The position numbers and the translations under genes were made by a program. Shown piece by piece: positions 41,949 through 51,353 of a stretch of 64,000 bases of DNA (positions are counted from its first letter, which is position 1; every line of letters begins with the position of its first letter). The notes under the pieces are model-generated. The model saw nothing but the letters and a program-made list of their open reading frames with translations, was not told the DNA's origin and made no database searches. The stretch lies in assembly GCA_050289485.1 (NCBI GenBank), contig JBNKFV010000032.1, forward strand, positions 80,217 through 144,216, written 5' to 3'. The stretch is from JBNKFV01 sp050289485 (GTDB lineage Bacteria; Pseudomonadota; Gammaproteobacteria; Pseudomonadales; Cellvibrionaceae).

Positions 41949-44690
41949 ATGTCTAGCAGTGCGTCTTCCACCCTGATCAAAACCAAATTGTTTGCCCCGG
42001 TATTGCGCGCGGGTGCGGTGAGCCGTGCTAAGTTGCTGCCGGTGCTTGAGCAGGCACTGCAACGCAAGCTCACGCTGGTAACGGCAGCAGCGGGTTTTGG
42101 CAAAACCACCCTGATGGGCCAATGGTATGCGGTATTAAAAGAGCGCCAGTATGCGCTCTGCTGGTTATCGCTCGATCGGCAAGACAACGACCCCAAAACC
42201 TTTATGCGGTATTTTATTGGGGCTTTGCAACAGATCGATGCCAATTTGGGCAGAGAGGCGCTGCAGTATCTTGATAACGCCCCCGCGCCAGATTTCACCA
42301 AGCCTTTGGCCTCATTGATCAACGAGTTGGTACAGTTGGGTGAAGAGACGTTCTTCTTTCTCGACGATGTGCATTTTATTGATGCCGACGATATCAAAGA
42401 TTTCCTCGAATTATTTCTAAACCTGTCGCCACCAAATTTTCATTTGGTAATGGCCGGGCGAACCATTCCAGCATTGCCGTTGGCACATATGCGCGTAAGC
42501 AATGACCTTGTGCAATTAACTGCAGATAAGCTGCGTTTTGATGTGCAAGAGTCTGCCGCGTTTATGCGCGATGCCAACCAGCTTGAACTCTCGGCTGAAC
42601 AATTAGCCAAGCTTAACAATCACTGCGAAGGCTGGGCTGCCGGTTTGCAGTTGGCATCGCTGTCGCTGCGCGATGCGGCTAGTAAAGATGCGATGATAGA
42701 ACGCTTCGCCGGTGATATTACAGATGTGGCCGACTATCTGGCCACGGCCGTGTTTAATCAACAGCCCGAAGCCGTGCGTGAATTTCTTTTACACTGCGCT
42801 TACTTAGATAGATTTAACAGCGAGCTGTGCGATTTTGTGTTGCAGCGTGATGACTCCTGGGCCACGTTGCGTAAACTCGATAGCGAAAACCTGTTTGTGA
42901 TCCCGCTGGATGATGAAAACAACTGGTACCGTTTTCATCACTTGTTCCAAGAGTTTTTACAAACCCGTTTGCGAAAAATTGGTAAAGAAACCCACGAAAT
43001 ATTGTGCAGCCGTGCTTGCGAATGGTTTCAGCAACACGGCTACGCACGCGAGGCGGTAGATTACGCATTGCGTGCCAACGACATGAATCTGGCGGCGAAT
43101 CTGATTGAGCAACGTGCGGTCGAGGAATTTATGCTCGGTCGAATGCCCAGGGTAACCAGCTGGATTGGGCAGATACCTGAAGATGTGATGCATGAGCATC
43201 CGAATCTTTTATTTTTATATGGTACAGCCCTTTATCACATGAATCAGTCGCAGCAGGCTCGGCGGGTTTGTGAGCAGCTGCGCGAAGCCGTGAACGACCA
43301 GGCGTTGATGGCCCGCTTGTCAGACGATGAACAACAAGTCATGAATGATAATCTCGCGCTCTTAAAAGCGGGCGTGAATATGGCAGTCGATAATGTCGAA
43401 GACGTTATTCGCCTGACGCCAAAAAATATCGAGCTACACCAGCCTTTTATGCAAGGCGTTATCAACAATATGAAAGGCTATGGTTATTTTGTATTGGGTG
43501 ATTTTCAAAAAGCCAAAGACCATATTGCAACGGCTTACCAACAACATCGAAAAATTCATTCTGACTTTGGTATTGTCTATTCCGGTTGCTTTCTCGCACA
43601 GATTGAATTTATTCAAGGTAATTTGCGTACGGCGCAGGAAATTGTGTTGCAATATCAGCAAGAGTTGAATCGCCAGCATCGTGAAGAAATTTATGTATCG
43701 CCGGTACTCAATGTGCTCAATGGCTGTATTTTTTATGAGAATAATCGCATCGATGAGGCCATCGATATTTTGCGGCCCAACTTAAAAATTATTGAAGAAG
43801 TCGGGCATATGAGCCTGTTGCAAATGGGCTACACCGCCTTGGCGAAAAGTTATGCCGCCCGTGACAATATACCTGCAGCCCTAAAGTTAATTGATTATTT
43901 ACACGAAGTGATTCCCTTTGAGCGCAGTAATCGTTATCACCAAGTGTTTGTGGGTTATCAGCGTATTAAATTGTTGCTTCGCAGCGGCAAGCATTTGGAT
44001 GCCTTGCAGACGGCATCGCTGTTGAATATTCCCGATCTCGATGGCACCGACAACCAGCCGATTGCCGAATGGAGTCGGACTGCTTATCAGGTGCAATTGA
44101 TTCGAGCACGTTTGCTATTTGCGGGTGGGCAACTTGATGCGGTGATTCAGTTGTGTGATTGCTTACATCGACAAGCATTGGAGGTAGGCATCGGTTACCG
44201 AGCCGTGGAAGCCATGATTATTTTGTCATTGGCGCATTTCAAATTAGGTCATACCGCCCAGGCCGTTGATGTGATTTTGCCCGCATTAATTCGCGCTGGC
44301 AGCAATAATATGTTGCGGGTGTTTATCGATGAAGGCAGTAGTTTGTTGCCGGTCCTTAATGCCGTGCGCGATACGGTTAGCCCCATGCCTGCCAGTGCAA
44401 GTTACCTGGTCGAAGCGTTGCTGCAGGCATTGCAAGTAAACACCAAACCGAATGACGGCGACCATATGGCCCAAGCCATGAGCGGCTTGCTTGATCAACT
44501 TAGCCAGCGTGAACTGGATGTATTGCGACTGATGGCCGAAGGCCGGGCCAACCAGCATATTGCTGATACCTTACACATCAGCGAAAACACGGTGAAATGG
44601 CACAGCCGCAATATTTTCAGCAAGCTGGGGGTAAAAAATCGTACGGCTGCCGTGATTACCGCGCAAGAGTTGGGCTTAGTCAATCCGTAA
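41949..44690 (+). CDS. LuxR family transcriptional regulator, MalT/LAL type
   Basis: 913-aa ATP-dependent activator. N-terminal STAND NTPase with Walker A TAAAGFGKTTLMGQW (about residue 45) and the acidic Walker B ETFFFLDDVHFI, a winged-helix and TPR-like middle (VNFDL-free; HEHPNLLFLYGTALYHMNQS), and a C-terminal LuxR helix-turn-helix (LSQRELDVLRLMAEGRANQH, then ISENTVKWHSRNIFSKLGV). Such proteins bind a small inducer and ATP and activate nearby genes. I start at ATG 41949. Transcribed toward the receptor/deacetylase/transporter genes, which are its likely targets. Confidence 0.92.
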   Translation: MSSSASSTLIKTKLFAPVLRAGAVSRAKLLPVLEQALQRKLTLVTAAAGFGKTTLMGQWYAVLKERQYALCWLSLDRQDNDPKTFMRYFIGALQQIDANLGREALQYLDNAPAPDFTKPLASLINELVQLGEETFFFLDDVHFIDADDIKDFLELFLNLSPPNFHLVMAGRTIPALPLAHMRVSNDLVQLTADKLRFDVQESAAFMRDANQLELSAEQLAKLNNHCEGWAAGLQLASLSLRDAASKDAMIERFAGDITDVADYLATAVFNQQPEAVREFLLHCAYLDRFNSELCDFVLQRDDSWATLRKLDSENLFVIPLDDENNWYRFHHLFQEFLQTRLRKIGKETHEILCSRACEWFQQHGYAREAVDYALRANDMNLAANLIEQRAVEEFMLGRMPRVTSWIGQIPEDVMHEHPNLLFLYGTALYHMNQSQQARRVCEQLREAVNDQALMARLSDDEQQVMNDNLALLKAGVNMAVDNVEDVIRLTPKNIELHQPFMQGVINNMKGYGYFVLGDFQKAKDHIATAYQQHRKIHSDFGIVYSGCFLAQIEFIQGNLRTAQEIVLQYQQELNRQHREEIYVSPVLNVLNGCIFYENNRIDEAIDILRPNLKIIEEVGHMSLLQMGYTALAKSYAARDNIPAALKLIDYLHEVIPFERSNRYHQVFVGYQRIKLLLRSGKHLDALQTASLLNIPDLDGTDNQPIAEWSRTAYQVQLIRARLLFAGGQLDAVIQLCDCLHRQALEVGIGYRAVEAMIILSLAHFKLGHTAQAVDVILPALIRAGSNNMLRVFIDEGSSLLPVLNAVRDTVSPMPASASYLVEALLQALQVNTKPNDGDHMAQAMSGLLDQLSQRELDVLRLMAEGRANQHIADTLHISENTVKWHSRNIFSKLGVKNRTAAVITAQELGLVNP

Positions 44691-44769
44691 CCTGCTGCAC
44701 CTTATCTTTTCTCGCTTTTTCGTCTTTTTCTCTTTCTCCTTTGGCTTCATGCGCTGTTTCTAGCGGCAC

Positions 44770-44819
44770 CTACCCAAAAGTATGGGTAGTAGGGTTTGCA
44801 ACAAACTATGCCTAGGCAT
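44770..44819. promoter_or_regulatory. Candidate operators before the TonB-dependent receptor
   Basis: Two palindromes in the 224-bp gap: CTACCCA, six bases, TGGGTAG (44770-44789), and ATGCCTAGGCAT (44808-44819). They lie 96-145 bases before the receptor gene, the right range for an activator site, and the adjacent LuxR-type regulator is the obvious candidate. Confidence 0.5.
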
Positions 44820-44914
44820 GGCGTGTTTGATATCAACACGGCGTAGTCTCGAGATCACAAATAAAAAACACAACATTCGCATCACAATATATATCGAGAG
44901 AGAGGCCTTTGCGC

Positions 44915-47218
44915 ATGAACATCAACCCATTACACCCTGGTTATCGAAATCGTCTTAGTACCGTGATTGCGGTTGCGGCCAATACCCTGTTTTGTCTGCC
45001 CTTCGCCGGCCAAGTAGCGGCACAGGAAACTTTCATGTTGGAAGAGGTAGTGGTAACTGCCCGTAAGCGTGAGGAGACCTTGCAGGATGTACCGATTGCC
45101 GTGTCGGCGTTTGGCGAAAACCAACTCGAGGCTATGGGGGCTAACGAAACCACCGAATTGGTAAACCGCGTACCCAACCTGGCATATGACGGTGGCGGTA
45201 ACGCGCTGTCGGGCATGGGTATTCGTGGCATTGTTACCACTACCCGTAACATTGGCTTTGAAAGTGGTATGGGTGTGTATGTTGATCAGGTGTACCAAGG
45301 CCGCCCTATCGCCTTTAACCAAACATTGGTAGACGTTGCGCAGGTTGAAGTGCTGCGCGGCCCGCAAGGTACCTTGTTTGGCCGTAATACCATTGCTGGT
45401 GCGATCAATATCTCGACTAAAAAACCCAATCACGAGGCGTTTGAAGGTAAAGCCAAACTCAGCTTGGGTAATCACAACACGGTGAATGGTTCGTTGTATT
45501 TAACGGGTCCGTTGAGCGATACCCTGGCAGGCAAAATCAGTGTGTTTTCACAAACGCGCGATGGTTATGCCGTTAACCATTTCAATGGCGAAAAAGTGAA
45601 TGACGACGATAAAAAAGGCGTGCGTGTTGGCTTGAACTGGCTTGCCAGTGACGATGTTGAGGTGTCATTCAATGCCGATTACATGAAGCAAGATATGGAT
45701 CGGTTTTTCTCGGAGTTGACCGCTGCGCCGACCTTTCCATTTGCCCCACCACCGTTTACCAGCGACGCGGGTGCCGCGCTGCTGGATCCGTATGCAGGTA
45801 ATGATTATCCCAATGAAAGTGCGCAAGATGGTTCTACCTACGAAAATCGTGAGCTGGGCGGTGCCTCGGTACACGTGACGTGGGGGCTAGACAATGGTAT
45901 GTCGGTTACCTCTATTACCGCTTATCGTATTGCCGACTTTGACCTGGGTGCCGACGACGACTCGCGCCCCGCGCCGCTCTCAGATTCGCAGTTTACCGAT
46001 ACCTCCGACTCTTTTACTCAAGAGCTGCGCTTAGAGTCGAGTACCGGGGAGCAGTTTAATTGGATGCTAGGCCTGTATGTTCTCGACCAAACTGCCGATG
46101 CAAGCCGTGCCACCACCATCAGTTCTGGCCCGCAGGTAGGCACTACCAATATTAACGGTTATGTATTGCAACCCTTCGGTGCCATTGCCAGCGAAAGCAG
46201 TATCGATACACAGGCGGCGGCCATTTTCTTTAATAGTACGTACGACTTCTCCGATGCTTTGTCGTTGAGTGTGGGCTTGCGTTATACAAAAGAAAGTAAA
46301 GACCTCGACTTTATGCAGCAAAACCAGTCGTTTACCACACACCCCGATATCACCACATCACTCTCGCTCGACGACAATGCCATGTCGGGTAACGTTGCGT
46401 TGAATTATAACCTCAGCGAAGACAGCAGTGTGTATGTGTCGGTAGCCCGCGGCTTTAAGAGTGGCGGTTTTAACCCCGACATTGTGCCTTCTAACGATAT
46501 CGCGTTCGACAGCGAAACGGTGTTGTCTTACGAAGCCGGTTATAAGGCCGACTTGGCCGATGGCCGCGTACGCGTAAACGGCGCGGTGTTCTTTACCGAC
46601 TACAGCGATTTACAGGTACAGCGCCTGGCGATTACCAATGTGGGAACCGGGTTCGCCATCAGTAACGCGAATTCGGCAGAAATCAAAGGGTTTGAAGGCG
46701 AAATCATTGCACTGGTCACCGAAGGGCTGCAATTAGAAGCCAGTGTGGGCTATGCCGACAGTGAATACACCGACTTCGATAACTGCGGCGGTACGGCAGA
46801 TGCCATTAGTAACTTCAACAGCAATATCTTTGGCGGTACGAACTTGCCGATTGAGCTCGAAAGCTGCAATGGCAACCAGCTGGTATTGGCGCCGAAGGTG
46901 ACCGGTAGCGCCGCTGCCCAATATAGCCACAGCCTGGGTGATGGAGAAATGACCTACCGCCTTGAATGGGGCTACAAAGGCGAAACCTATGCTGAGCCCA
47001 ATAACTTCGACCGCACCCATGTGGCTTCGCACGATGTAACCAATGTGCGTATAGGCTATGTGTCGGCAGATGATTCCTGGTCAATGGCGGCCTGGGGTAA
47101 AAACATCACCGACGACGAGTACGAAGAATTCACCTGGCTCATCCCCTCTTTCAATAACGTGTTTTCCACTTACAACATTGGCGCCACTTACGGTGTAGAT
47201 GTGGTTTACAACTTCTAA
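44915..47218 (+). CDS. TonB-dependent outer-membrane receptor
   Basis: 767-aa outer-membrane receptor. Signal peptide ending near GQVAAQE, TonB box (EEVVVTARKREE), plug domain (NRVPNLAYDGG, VEVLRGPQGTLFGRNTIAGA) and a 22-strand barrel ending in VDVVYNF with a terminal aromatic residue. The style (VPIAVSAFGENQLEAMGA, GFKSGGFNPD) is that of the large environmental receptor subfamily, whose members take up varied organic compounds rather than iron alone. The substrate cannot be told. ATG 44915 has an AGAGAGG site; TTG 44909 is an alternative. Confidence 0.93.
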   Translation: MNINPLHPGYRNRLSTVIAVAANTLFCLPFAGQVAAQETFMLEEVVVTARKREETLQDVPIAVSAFGENQLEAMGANETTELVNRVPNLAYDGGGNALSGMGIRGIVTTTRNIGFESGMGVYVDQVYQGRPIAFNQTLVDVAQVEVLRGPQGTLFGRNTIAGAINISTKKPNHEAFEGKAKLSLGNHNTVNGSLYLTGPLSDTLAGKISVFSQTRDGYAVNHFNGEKVNDDDKKGVRVGLNWLASDDVEVSFNADYMKQDMDRFFSELTAAPTFPFAPPPFTSDAGAALLDPYAGNDYPNESAQDGSTYENRELGGASVHVTWGLDNGMSVTSITAYRIADFDLGADDDSRPAPLSDSQFTDTSDSFTQELRLESSTGEQFNWMLGLYVLDQTADASRATTISSGPQVGTTNINGYVLQPFGAIASESSIDTQAAAIFFNSTYDFSDALSLSVGLRYTKESKDLDFMQQNQSFTTHPDITTSLSLDDNAMSGNVALNYNLSEDSSVYVSVARGFKSGGFNPDIVPSNDIAFDSETVLSYEAGYKADLADGRVRVNGAVFFTDYSDLQVQRLAITNVGTGFAISNANSAEIKGFEGEIIALVTEGLQLEASVGYADSEYTDFDNCGGTADAISNFNSNIFGGTNLPIELESCNGNQLVLAPKVTGSAAAQYSHSLGDGEMTYRLEWGYKGETYAEPNNFDRTHVASHDVTNVRIGYVSADDSWSMAAWGKNITDDEYEEFTWLIPSFNNVFSTYNIGATYGVDVVYNF

Positions 47219-47231
47219 GCAATCGACAGAA

Positions 47232-47263
47232 GCCCGCTGTATCGGCGCAGCGGGCCGTTTTTA
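47232..47263 (+). terminator. Terminator after the receptor gene
   Basis: GCCCGCTG pairs with CAGCGGGC around 8 bases, followed by CG and five T, 13 bases after the stop codon. Expression of the following deacetylase gene would need read-through or its own promoter. Confidence 0.85.
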
Positions 47264-47288
47264 TGATCACAACACGAGGTAGTGCAAC

Positions 47289-48431
47289 GTGACGCTTTCA
47301 AATTCAAAGGCTAATACAGGCTTTATTTATCACGAACTGTATATGTGGCATAACACGGGCAATTACGCTGGAGTCGTGCCCTATGGTAATCCGGTACAAC
47401 CGGGTGAGCACGTAGAAAGCGCCGAAAGCAAGCGGCGCTTTCGTAACCTGCTGGAAGTGAGCGGTCTACTCAAGCAACTGGCGTGTATCGAGCCAGTACC
47501 GGCACAGGACGCTGACATTCTGCGGTTTCATACCCCCAGGCATCTGGCGAATGTAAAAAAACTTAGTGCCGAGTTTGGTGGCGACGCGGGCTATTTCTCG
47601 CCGGTAGGCATGGGTTCTTACGAGATTGCCATGCTCTCTGCTGGTGGTGTAATGAAAGCGGTAGACGCCGTGCTCAACGGCGACATTAAAAATGCCTACG
47701 CGCTGGTGCGGCCGCCCGGCCACCATGCCGTGGCCGATTCCGGCATGGGTTTTTGCATGTTTGCCAACGCGGTGATTGCCGGTATGCATGCGCTGGAAAC
47801 CCGTGGCCTCAAGCGTATTGCCTACGTGGATTGGGACGTACACCACGGCAACGGTACCCAGGCCGGGTTCTGGCAAGACCCTCGTGCGCTCACTATCTCT
47901 ATTCACCAAGACGATTGCTTTCCACCCGATTCGGGCCATATCACTGAAAAAGGCGAAGGCGCGGGTGAAGGATTCAATATTAATATTCCGTTACCGGCTG
48001 GTAGTGGTGTAGGCGCTTATGAAAAAGCGTTTGACGAAATCGTGGTCCCAGCATTGCGGGCCTACAAGCCCGAGCTGCTTTTTATCCCCAGCGGTTTTGA
48101 TGCTGGTGCCCACGACCCATTAGGCCGCATGATGATGCATAGCGATGGCTATCGCAGCCTTACCCGTAAATTGATGGCGGTGGCTGATGAAGTGTGCGGC
48201 GGCAAGCTGGTGATGTGTCACGAAGGTGGCTACAACCCCAACACCGTGCCCTTCTTTGGTTTGGCGGTAATGGAAACACTGTCGGGTATTCATACCGGTG
48301 TGGAAGACCCGTTTCTCGGCATGATGGCCGCCTTAGGCGGGCAAGGCCTACAGCCTGCGCAGGCCGACGCTATTCAAGCAGCGCTCAATGCGGTGAATAT
48401 GGATATTCTCGCCACCCAGACGGCGGGGTAA
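47289..48431 (+). CDS. Class II histone deacetylase-family amidohydrolase
   Basis: 380 aa, zinc-dependent deacetylase fold. Seen: RPPGHHAVADSGMGFCMFAN (tandem active-site His), the zinc ligands in VDWDVHHGNGTQ (Asp, His) and the Asp of PSGFDAGAHDPLG, and CHEGGYNPNT near the C-terminus. Bacterial members act on acetylated polyamines or other acylated small amines rather than histones; which one is unknown here. GTG start at 47289. Followed after 4 bases by the MFS gene, so they form an operon. The context suggests processing of an acylated compound brought in by the receptor. Confidence 0.9.
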   Translation: MTLSNSKANTGFIYHELYMWHNTGNYAGVVPYGNPVQPGEHVESAESKRRFRNLLEVSGLLKQLACIEPVPAQDADILRFHTPRHLANVKKLSAEFGGDAGYFSPVGMGSYEIAMLSAGGVMKAVDAVLNGDIKNAYALVRPPGHHAVADSGMGFCMFANAVIAGMHALETRGLKRIAYVDWDVHHGNGTQAGFWQDPRALTISIHQDDCFPPDSGHITEKGEGAGEGFNINIPLPAGSGVGAYEKAFDEIVVPALRAYKPELLFIPSGFDAGAHDPLGRMMMHSDGYRSLTRKLMAVADEVCGGKLVMCHEGGYNPNTVPFFGLAVMETLSGIHTGVEDPFLGMMAALGGQGLQPAQADAIQAALNAVNMDILATQTAG

Positions 48432-48435
48432 GTTG

Positions 48436-49626
48436 ATGTCGCACTCGGTCGCGCCCCAGGTTGATCGGCCTGTAACCATTGCGGTTTTGGTGGTAATGGG
48501 TGCATTGGTGTCTTTTGTACTGATTATTGCGCCGGGATTAGTCGGCGCGTTTATCACGACCATGGACTTCAGCCCACAGCAGGCCGGATATCTTATTTCG
48601 GTTGAGTTGGCTGGCCTCGGACTGGCTGCCCTGCCGGGCATGTATTGGCTCAATCGTGTTAGTTGGCTGCAAGTTTGTCGGATTTGCCTGCCATTGCTTG
48701 CCATTTGTCACTTGCTGTCGGCACAGGTCAGCGACTTTCAGTGGTTGCTGCTCTTACGTTTGGTATCGGGTTTGTTGGGTGGTTCGGCCATGTGTATTTG
48801 TCTGGCCGCGCTGGGCATGTCTCGTCACACAGAGCGCAACCTGGGCCTGTGGGTGGTGGCACAGCTGGTATTAGGCGCAGCGGGGCTGGCAGCGCTACCC
48901 CATATGGTAGACCTCTGGGGTGTGCCCAGCATTTTTATCACAGCCAGTGCGGCCGTGGCTTTGTTGTCATTGTTTATTCGGCATGTGCCGCCAGGGCGCT
49001 CCCAGCCAGCCCAGCCGAAACACGTTACCCACCAGCAAACGCATCTTATGCACGTGTTGATAGGTTTGGTGGGGCTGCTGGCGTTCTATTTGTCGCTCAG
49101 TGGTACCTGGGCTTATCTCGAACGCATTGGCCAGGCACTGCAATTATCTGCCAGTGACATTGGCTATTATTTATCGGTGGCATCTGTGATGGGTATTGCC
49201 GGTGCAGTCAGTGCCACGTTATTGAGTAATCGGCTGGGGCGCTTGATGCCCGGTACCGGCGGTTTACTGATGATGTTATTGGCGATTGCCCTGTTGCTTA
49301 CGGACCCCCGTGCAGCGGGTTACCTGCTGGCAGCCTGTGTTTTTAAATACGCCTGGACCTTTGTATTGCCCTACCTGTTAGCCGCTATCAATAATGCCGA
49401 CAGCAGTGGGCGTGCCATTGTGGTGGCTAATGTTGTGATTGGTACAGGGCTAGCGGGTGGGCCTGCGCTGGCAGCGGCCATGCTGGGGGAAGATGGTTAC
49501 GACAACATACTGTGGACGGGAGTAGCCATGATGACCTTAGCGCTATTGCTATTTGTACCGGTGTTTCTGTTTGCCGACCGCCGCGATGCGCAGCGGTCTG
49601 CTTATGATGTGGTCGATGCCGCCTAA
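48436..49626 (+). CDS. MFS transporter
   Basis: 396-aa major facilitator protein with 12 predicted membrane spans in two halves. The long cytoplasmic loop with RHVPPGRSQPAQPKHVTHQQ separates the halves, and LLRLVSGLLGGSAMCICLAA is a typical TM4-5 region. Substrate unknown. The ATG at 48436 lies just after the deacetylase stop; a TTG one codon earlier is possible. Likely the inner-membrane step of the same uptake or efflux route as the receptor and deacetylase. Confidence 0.88.
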   Translation: MSHSVAPQVDRPVTIAVLVVMGALVSFVLIIAPGLVGAFITTMDFSPQQAGYLISVELAGLGLAALPGMYWLNRVSWLQVCRICLPLLAICHLLSAQVSDFQWLLLLRLVSGLLGGSAMCICLAALGMSRHTERNLGLWVVAQLVLGAAGLAALPHMVDLWGVPSIFITASAAVALLSLFIRHVPPGRSQPAQPKHVTHQQTHLMHVLIGLVGLLAFYLSLSGTWAYLERIGQALQLSASDIGYYLSVASVMGIAGAVSATLLSNRLGRLMPGTGGLLMMLLAIALLLTDPRAAGYLLAACVFKYAWTFVLPYLLAAINNADSSGRAIVVANVVIGTGLAGGPALAAAMLGEDGYDNILWTGVAMMTLALLLFVPVFLFADRRDAQRSAYDVVDAA

Positions 49627-49752
49627 ACGGCACAGGGAAGTGCCGTCGCAGGCTTTTTAAGCCTGCGCGAGCCCCTAAAAATCAACGAATTTCGCAAATT
49701 CCGCCGATTTTTAGGGGCGACAATCAAATAGTGAAGGATTCATCTATTTGAT
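49627..49752. terminator. Four consecutive hairpins between convergent genes
   Basis: In order: ACGGCA/TGCCGT (49627-49646); CGCAGGCTT/AAGCCTGCG with a 3-base loop (49647-49667); CCCCTAAAAATC/GATTTTTAGGGG, a perfect 12-bp stem (49672-49717); ATCAAATAG/CTATTTGAT (49723-49752). They fill the gap between the MFS gene and convergent yebC-type gene and probably end both transcripts. Confidence 0.7.
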
Positions 49753-49759
49753 TACTAGG

Positions 49760-50488
49760 TTAATGGTACTCGGCGTTGTGATACACGTTTTGCACATCGT
49801 CGAGGTCATTGAGCATGTCGAGAAACTTCTCGAACATGGCTACATCGTCGCCGCTGATCTCGGTGGTGGTTTGTGGAATAAACTGAATCGCGTCTACTTC
49901 AAATTCCAGCTCGCCGTTGTCGCCAAAACTATCAATCAGGGTCTGCTTGGTTTTGTTGTATTCGGTGCTAGGGGCAAACACGGTAATTTTGCCGTCTTCG
50001 CTCTCGACATCGGTCACGTCAACGTCGGCCATCATTAATGCTTCGAGTACGGCGTCTTCGTCGTCACCTTTTAATACAAAAATAGCGCAGTGGTCGAACA
50101 TGTGGCTTACCGTGCCCTGGGTGCCGATTTTGGCTTTACACTTGGTAAAGCATACGCGCACGTCGCCAAAAGTACGGTTTGAGTTATCGGTAAGGCAGTC
50201 GACAATCACCATGCTGTTGCCGGGGCCAAAGCCTTCGTAGCGGGCCACAAAGTAGTCTTCACCAGCACCACCCTTGGCTTTGTCGAGGGCCTTGTCAATG
50301 ACGTGCGAAGGTACCTGATCTTTCTTGGCGCGGTCGATCAGGTTGCGCAGGGCCAAGTTGCCATCGGGCTCAACACCGCCAGATTTGGCACAAACATAAA
50401 TTTCTCGACCATATTTGCTGTAAACCTTGGCCTTCTGATCAGAGGTTTTGGCCATGGATTCTTTACGGTTTTGATACGCTCTTCCCAC
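49760..50488 (-). CDS. YebC/TACO1 family protein
   Basis: 242-aa YebC-family protein of the subgroup that starts GRAYQNRKESMAKTSDQKAK, the YeeN-like paralogue group. Conserved SKYGREIYVCAKSGGVEPDG and YEGFGPGNSMVIVDCLTDN. Long annotated as a DNA-binding regulator; recent work on the family points to a role in translation of difficult (proline-rich) sequences. GTG 50488 gives the conserved start and has a GGGA site; TTG 50500 is the alternative. Confidence 0.9.
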   Translation of the reverse strand: MGRAYQNRKESMAKTSDQKAKVYSKYGREIYVCAKSGGVEPDGNLALRNLIDRAKKDQVPSHVIDKALDKAKGGAGEDYFVARYEGFGPGNSMVIVDCLTDNSNRTFGDVRVCFTKCKAKIGTQGTVSHMFDHCAIFVLKGDDEDAVLEALMMADVDVTDVESEDGKITVFAPSTEYNKTKQTLIDSFGDNGELEFEVDAIQFIPQTTTEISGDDVAMFEKFLDMLNDLDDVQNVYHNAEYH

Positions 50489-50822
50489 GAGTTGTCCCAA
50501 CCATTAACTGTTAAGTGATCACACTTGTTGCTGTACGGCCGTGCCCTGCAAAAGCATGTAGGCAGGCCCCGAAATCAGGCGGAATCATAGTGTAATCATG
50601 GGGCGAAAGAAATAGCCATAACCGGCCTGTGGTATTGTTGGCTGGGGAAAATACGTGGCAATTTGGGCGACTGCTTGCGATGAGGTTCACGAATACTGAA
50701 AATTACGCTGATTTTTGTGCCAACTTGTGGGAACTTACCGCCTAATTTGGGCAAACTCCCGTTACACTTGCCCTACTTCGCCGGGCGATCTTCCGGTTTG
50801 GGTGGCTAACACAGGACACGTT
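50489..50822. other. Divergent intergenic region, yebC-type gene / TPR-ExbBD operon
   Basis: 334 bases without a supportable gene. It should hold the promoters of both transcripts. An AGGA site precedes the first operon gene. No operator or promoter pair stood out. Confidence 0.4.
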
Positions 50823-51353
50823 ATGAAAAAGCATTTGGGCTGGGCGGTAGTTGGGTTGCTATTGGCCACGTTACACACGGCAGTCAGGGCAGAAGACGAC
50901 AACACCACGGCCTTGGCCACCGATGTCGAAAACCTCAAGCAGTCGGTGATTGAGCTCAATCGCGACTTGCTGATTCTGGAAGAAGAGCTGCTCTACCCGG
51001 CCAGCACCCAGATTGCCCTGTTTGTATCGATGGATGTGGGCGAGTTTTTCCAGCTCGACAGCGTTAAAGTGAACGTTGACGACCAGTTGGTGGCCAGCCA
51101 CCTTTATACAGAGCATCAAACCAACGCCCTGTTTCGCGGGGGTATTCAGCGCCTGTATGTGGGCAATATCAAAACCGGCGCCCATGAAGTCACCGCGGTG
51201 TTCACCGGCAAAGGCCCGGAAGGTCGCGACTACAAGCGTGCCGCCACACTCACCATCGAAAAAACCTTACAGCCCACATTGCTTGAGCTGCGCATCGTTG
51301 ACAGTACGCGCAAGCTACAGCCGGAGTTCGACATCAAGGAATGGAATCTGTAG
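50823..51353 (+). CDS. Periplasmic protein, first gene of the TPR/ExbBD operon
   Basis: 176 aa. Signal peptide (MKKHLGWAVVGLLLATLHTA then VRAED), a short helical coiled-coil stretch (VENLKQSVIELNRDLLILEE, about 33-52), then a strand-rich Ig-like domain (QIALFVSMDVGEFFQLDSVK, GAHEVTAVFTGKGPEGRDY). I do not recognise a named family. The same frame is open upstream, but ATG 50823 gives the signal peptide. Its stop abuts the next start, so it is tightly coupled to the operon. Confidence 0.78.
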   Translation: MKKHLGWAVVGLLLATLHTAVRAEDDNTTALATDVENLKQSVIELNRDLLILEEELLYPASTQIALFVSMDVGEFFQLDSVKVNVDDQLVASHLYTEHQTNALFRGGIQRLYVGNIKTGAHEVTAVFTGKGPEGRDYKRAATLTIEKTLQPTLLELRIVDSTRKLQPEFDIKEWNL

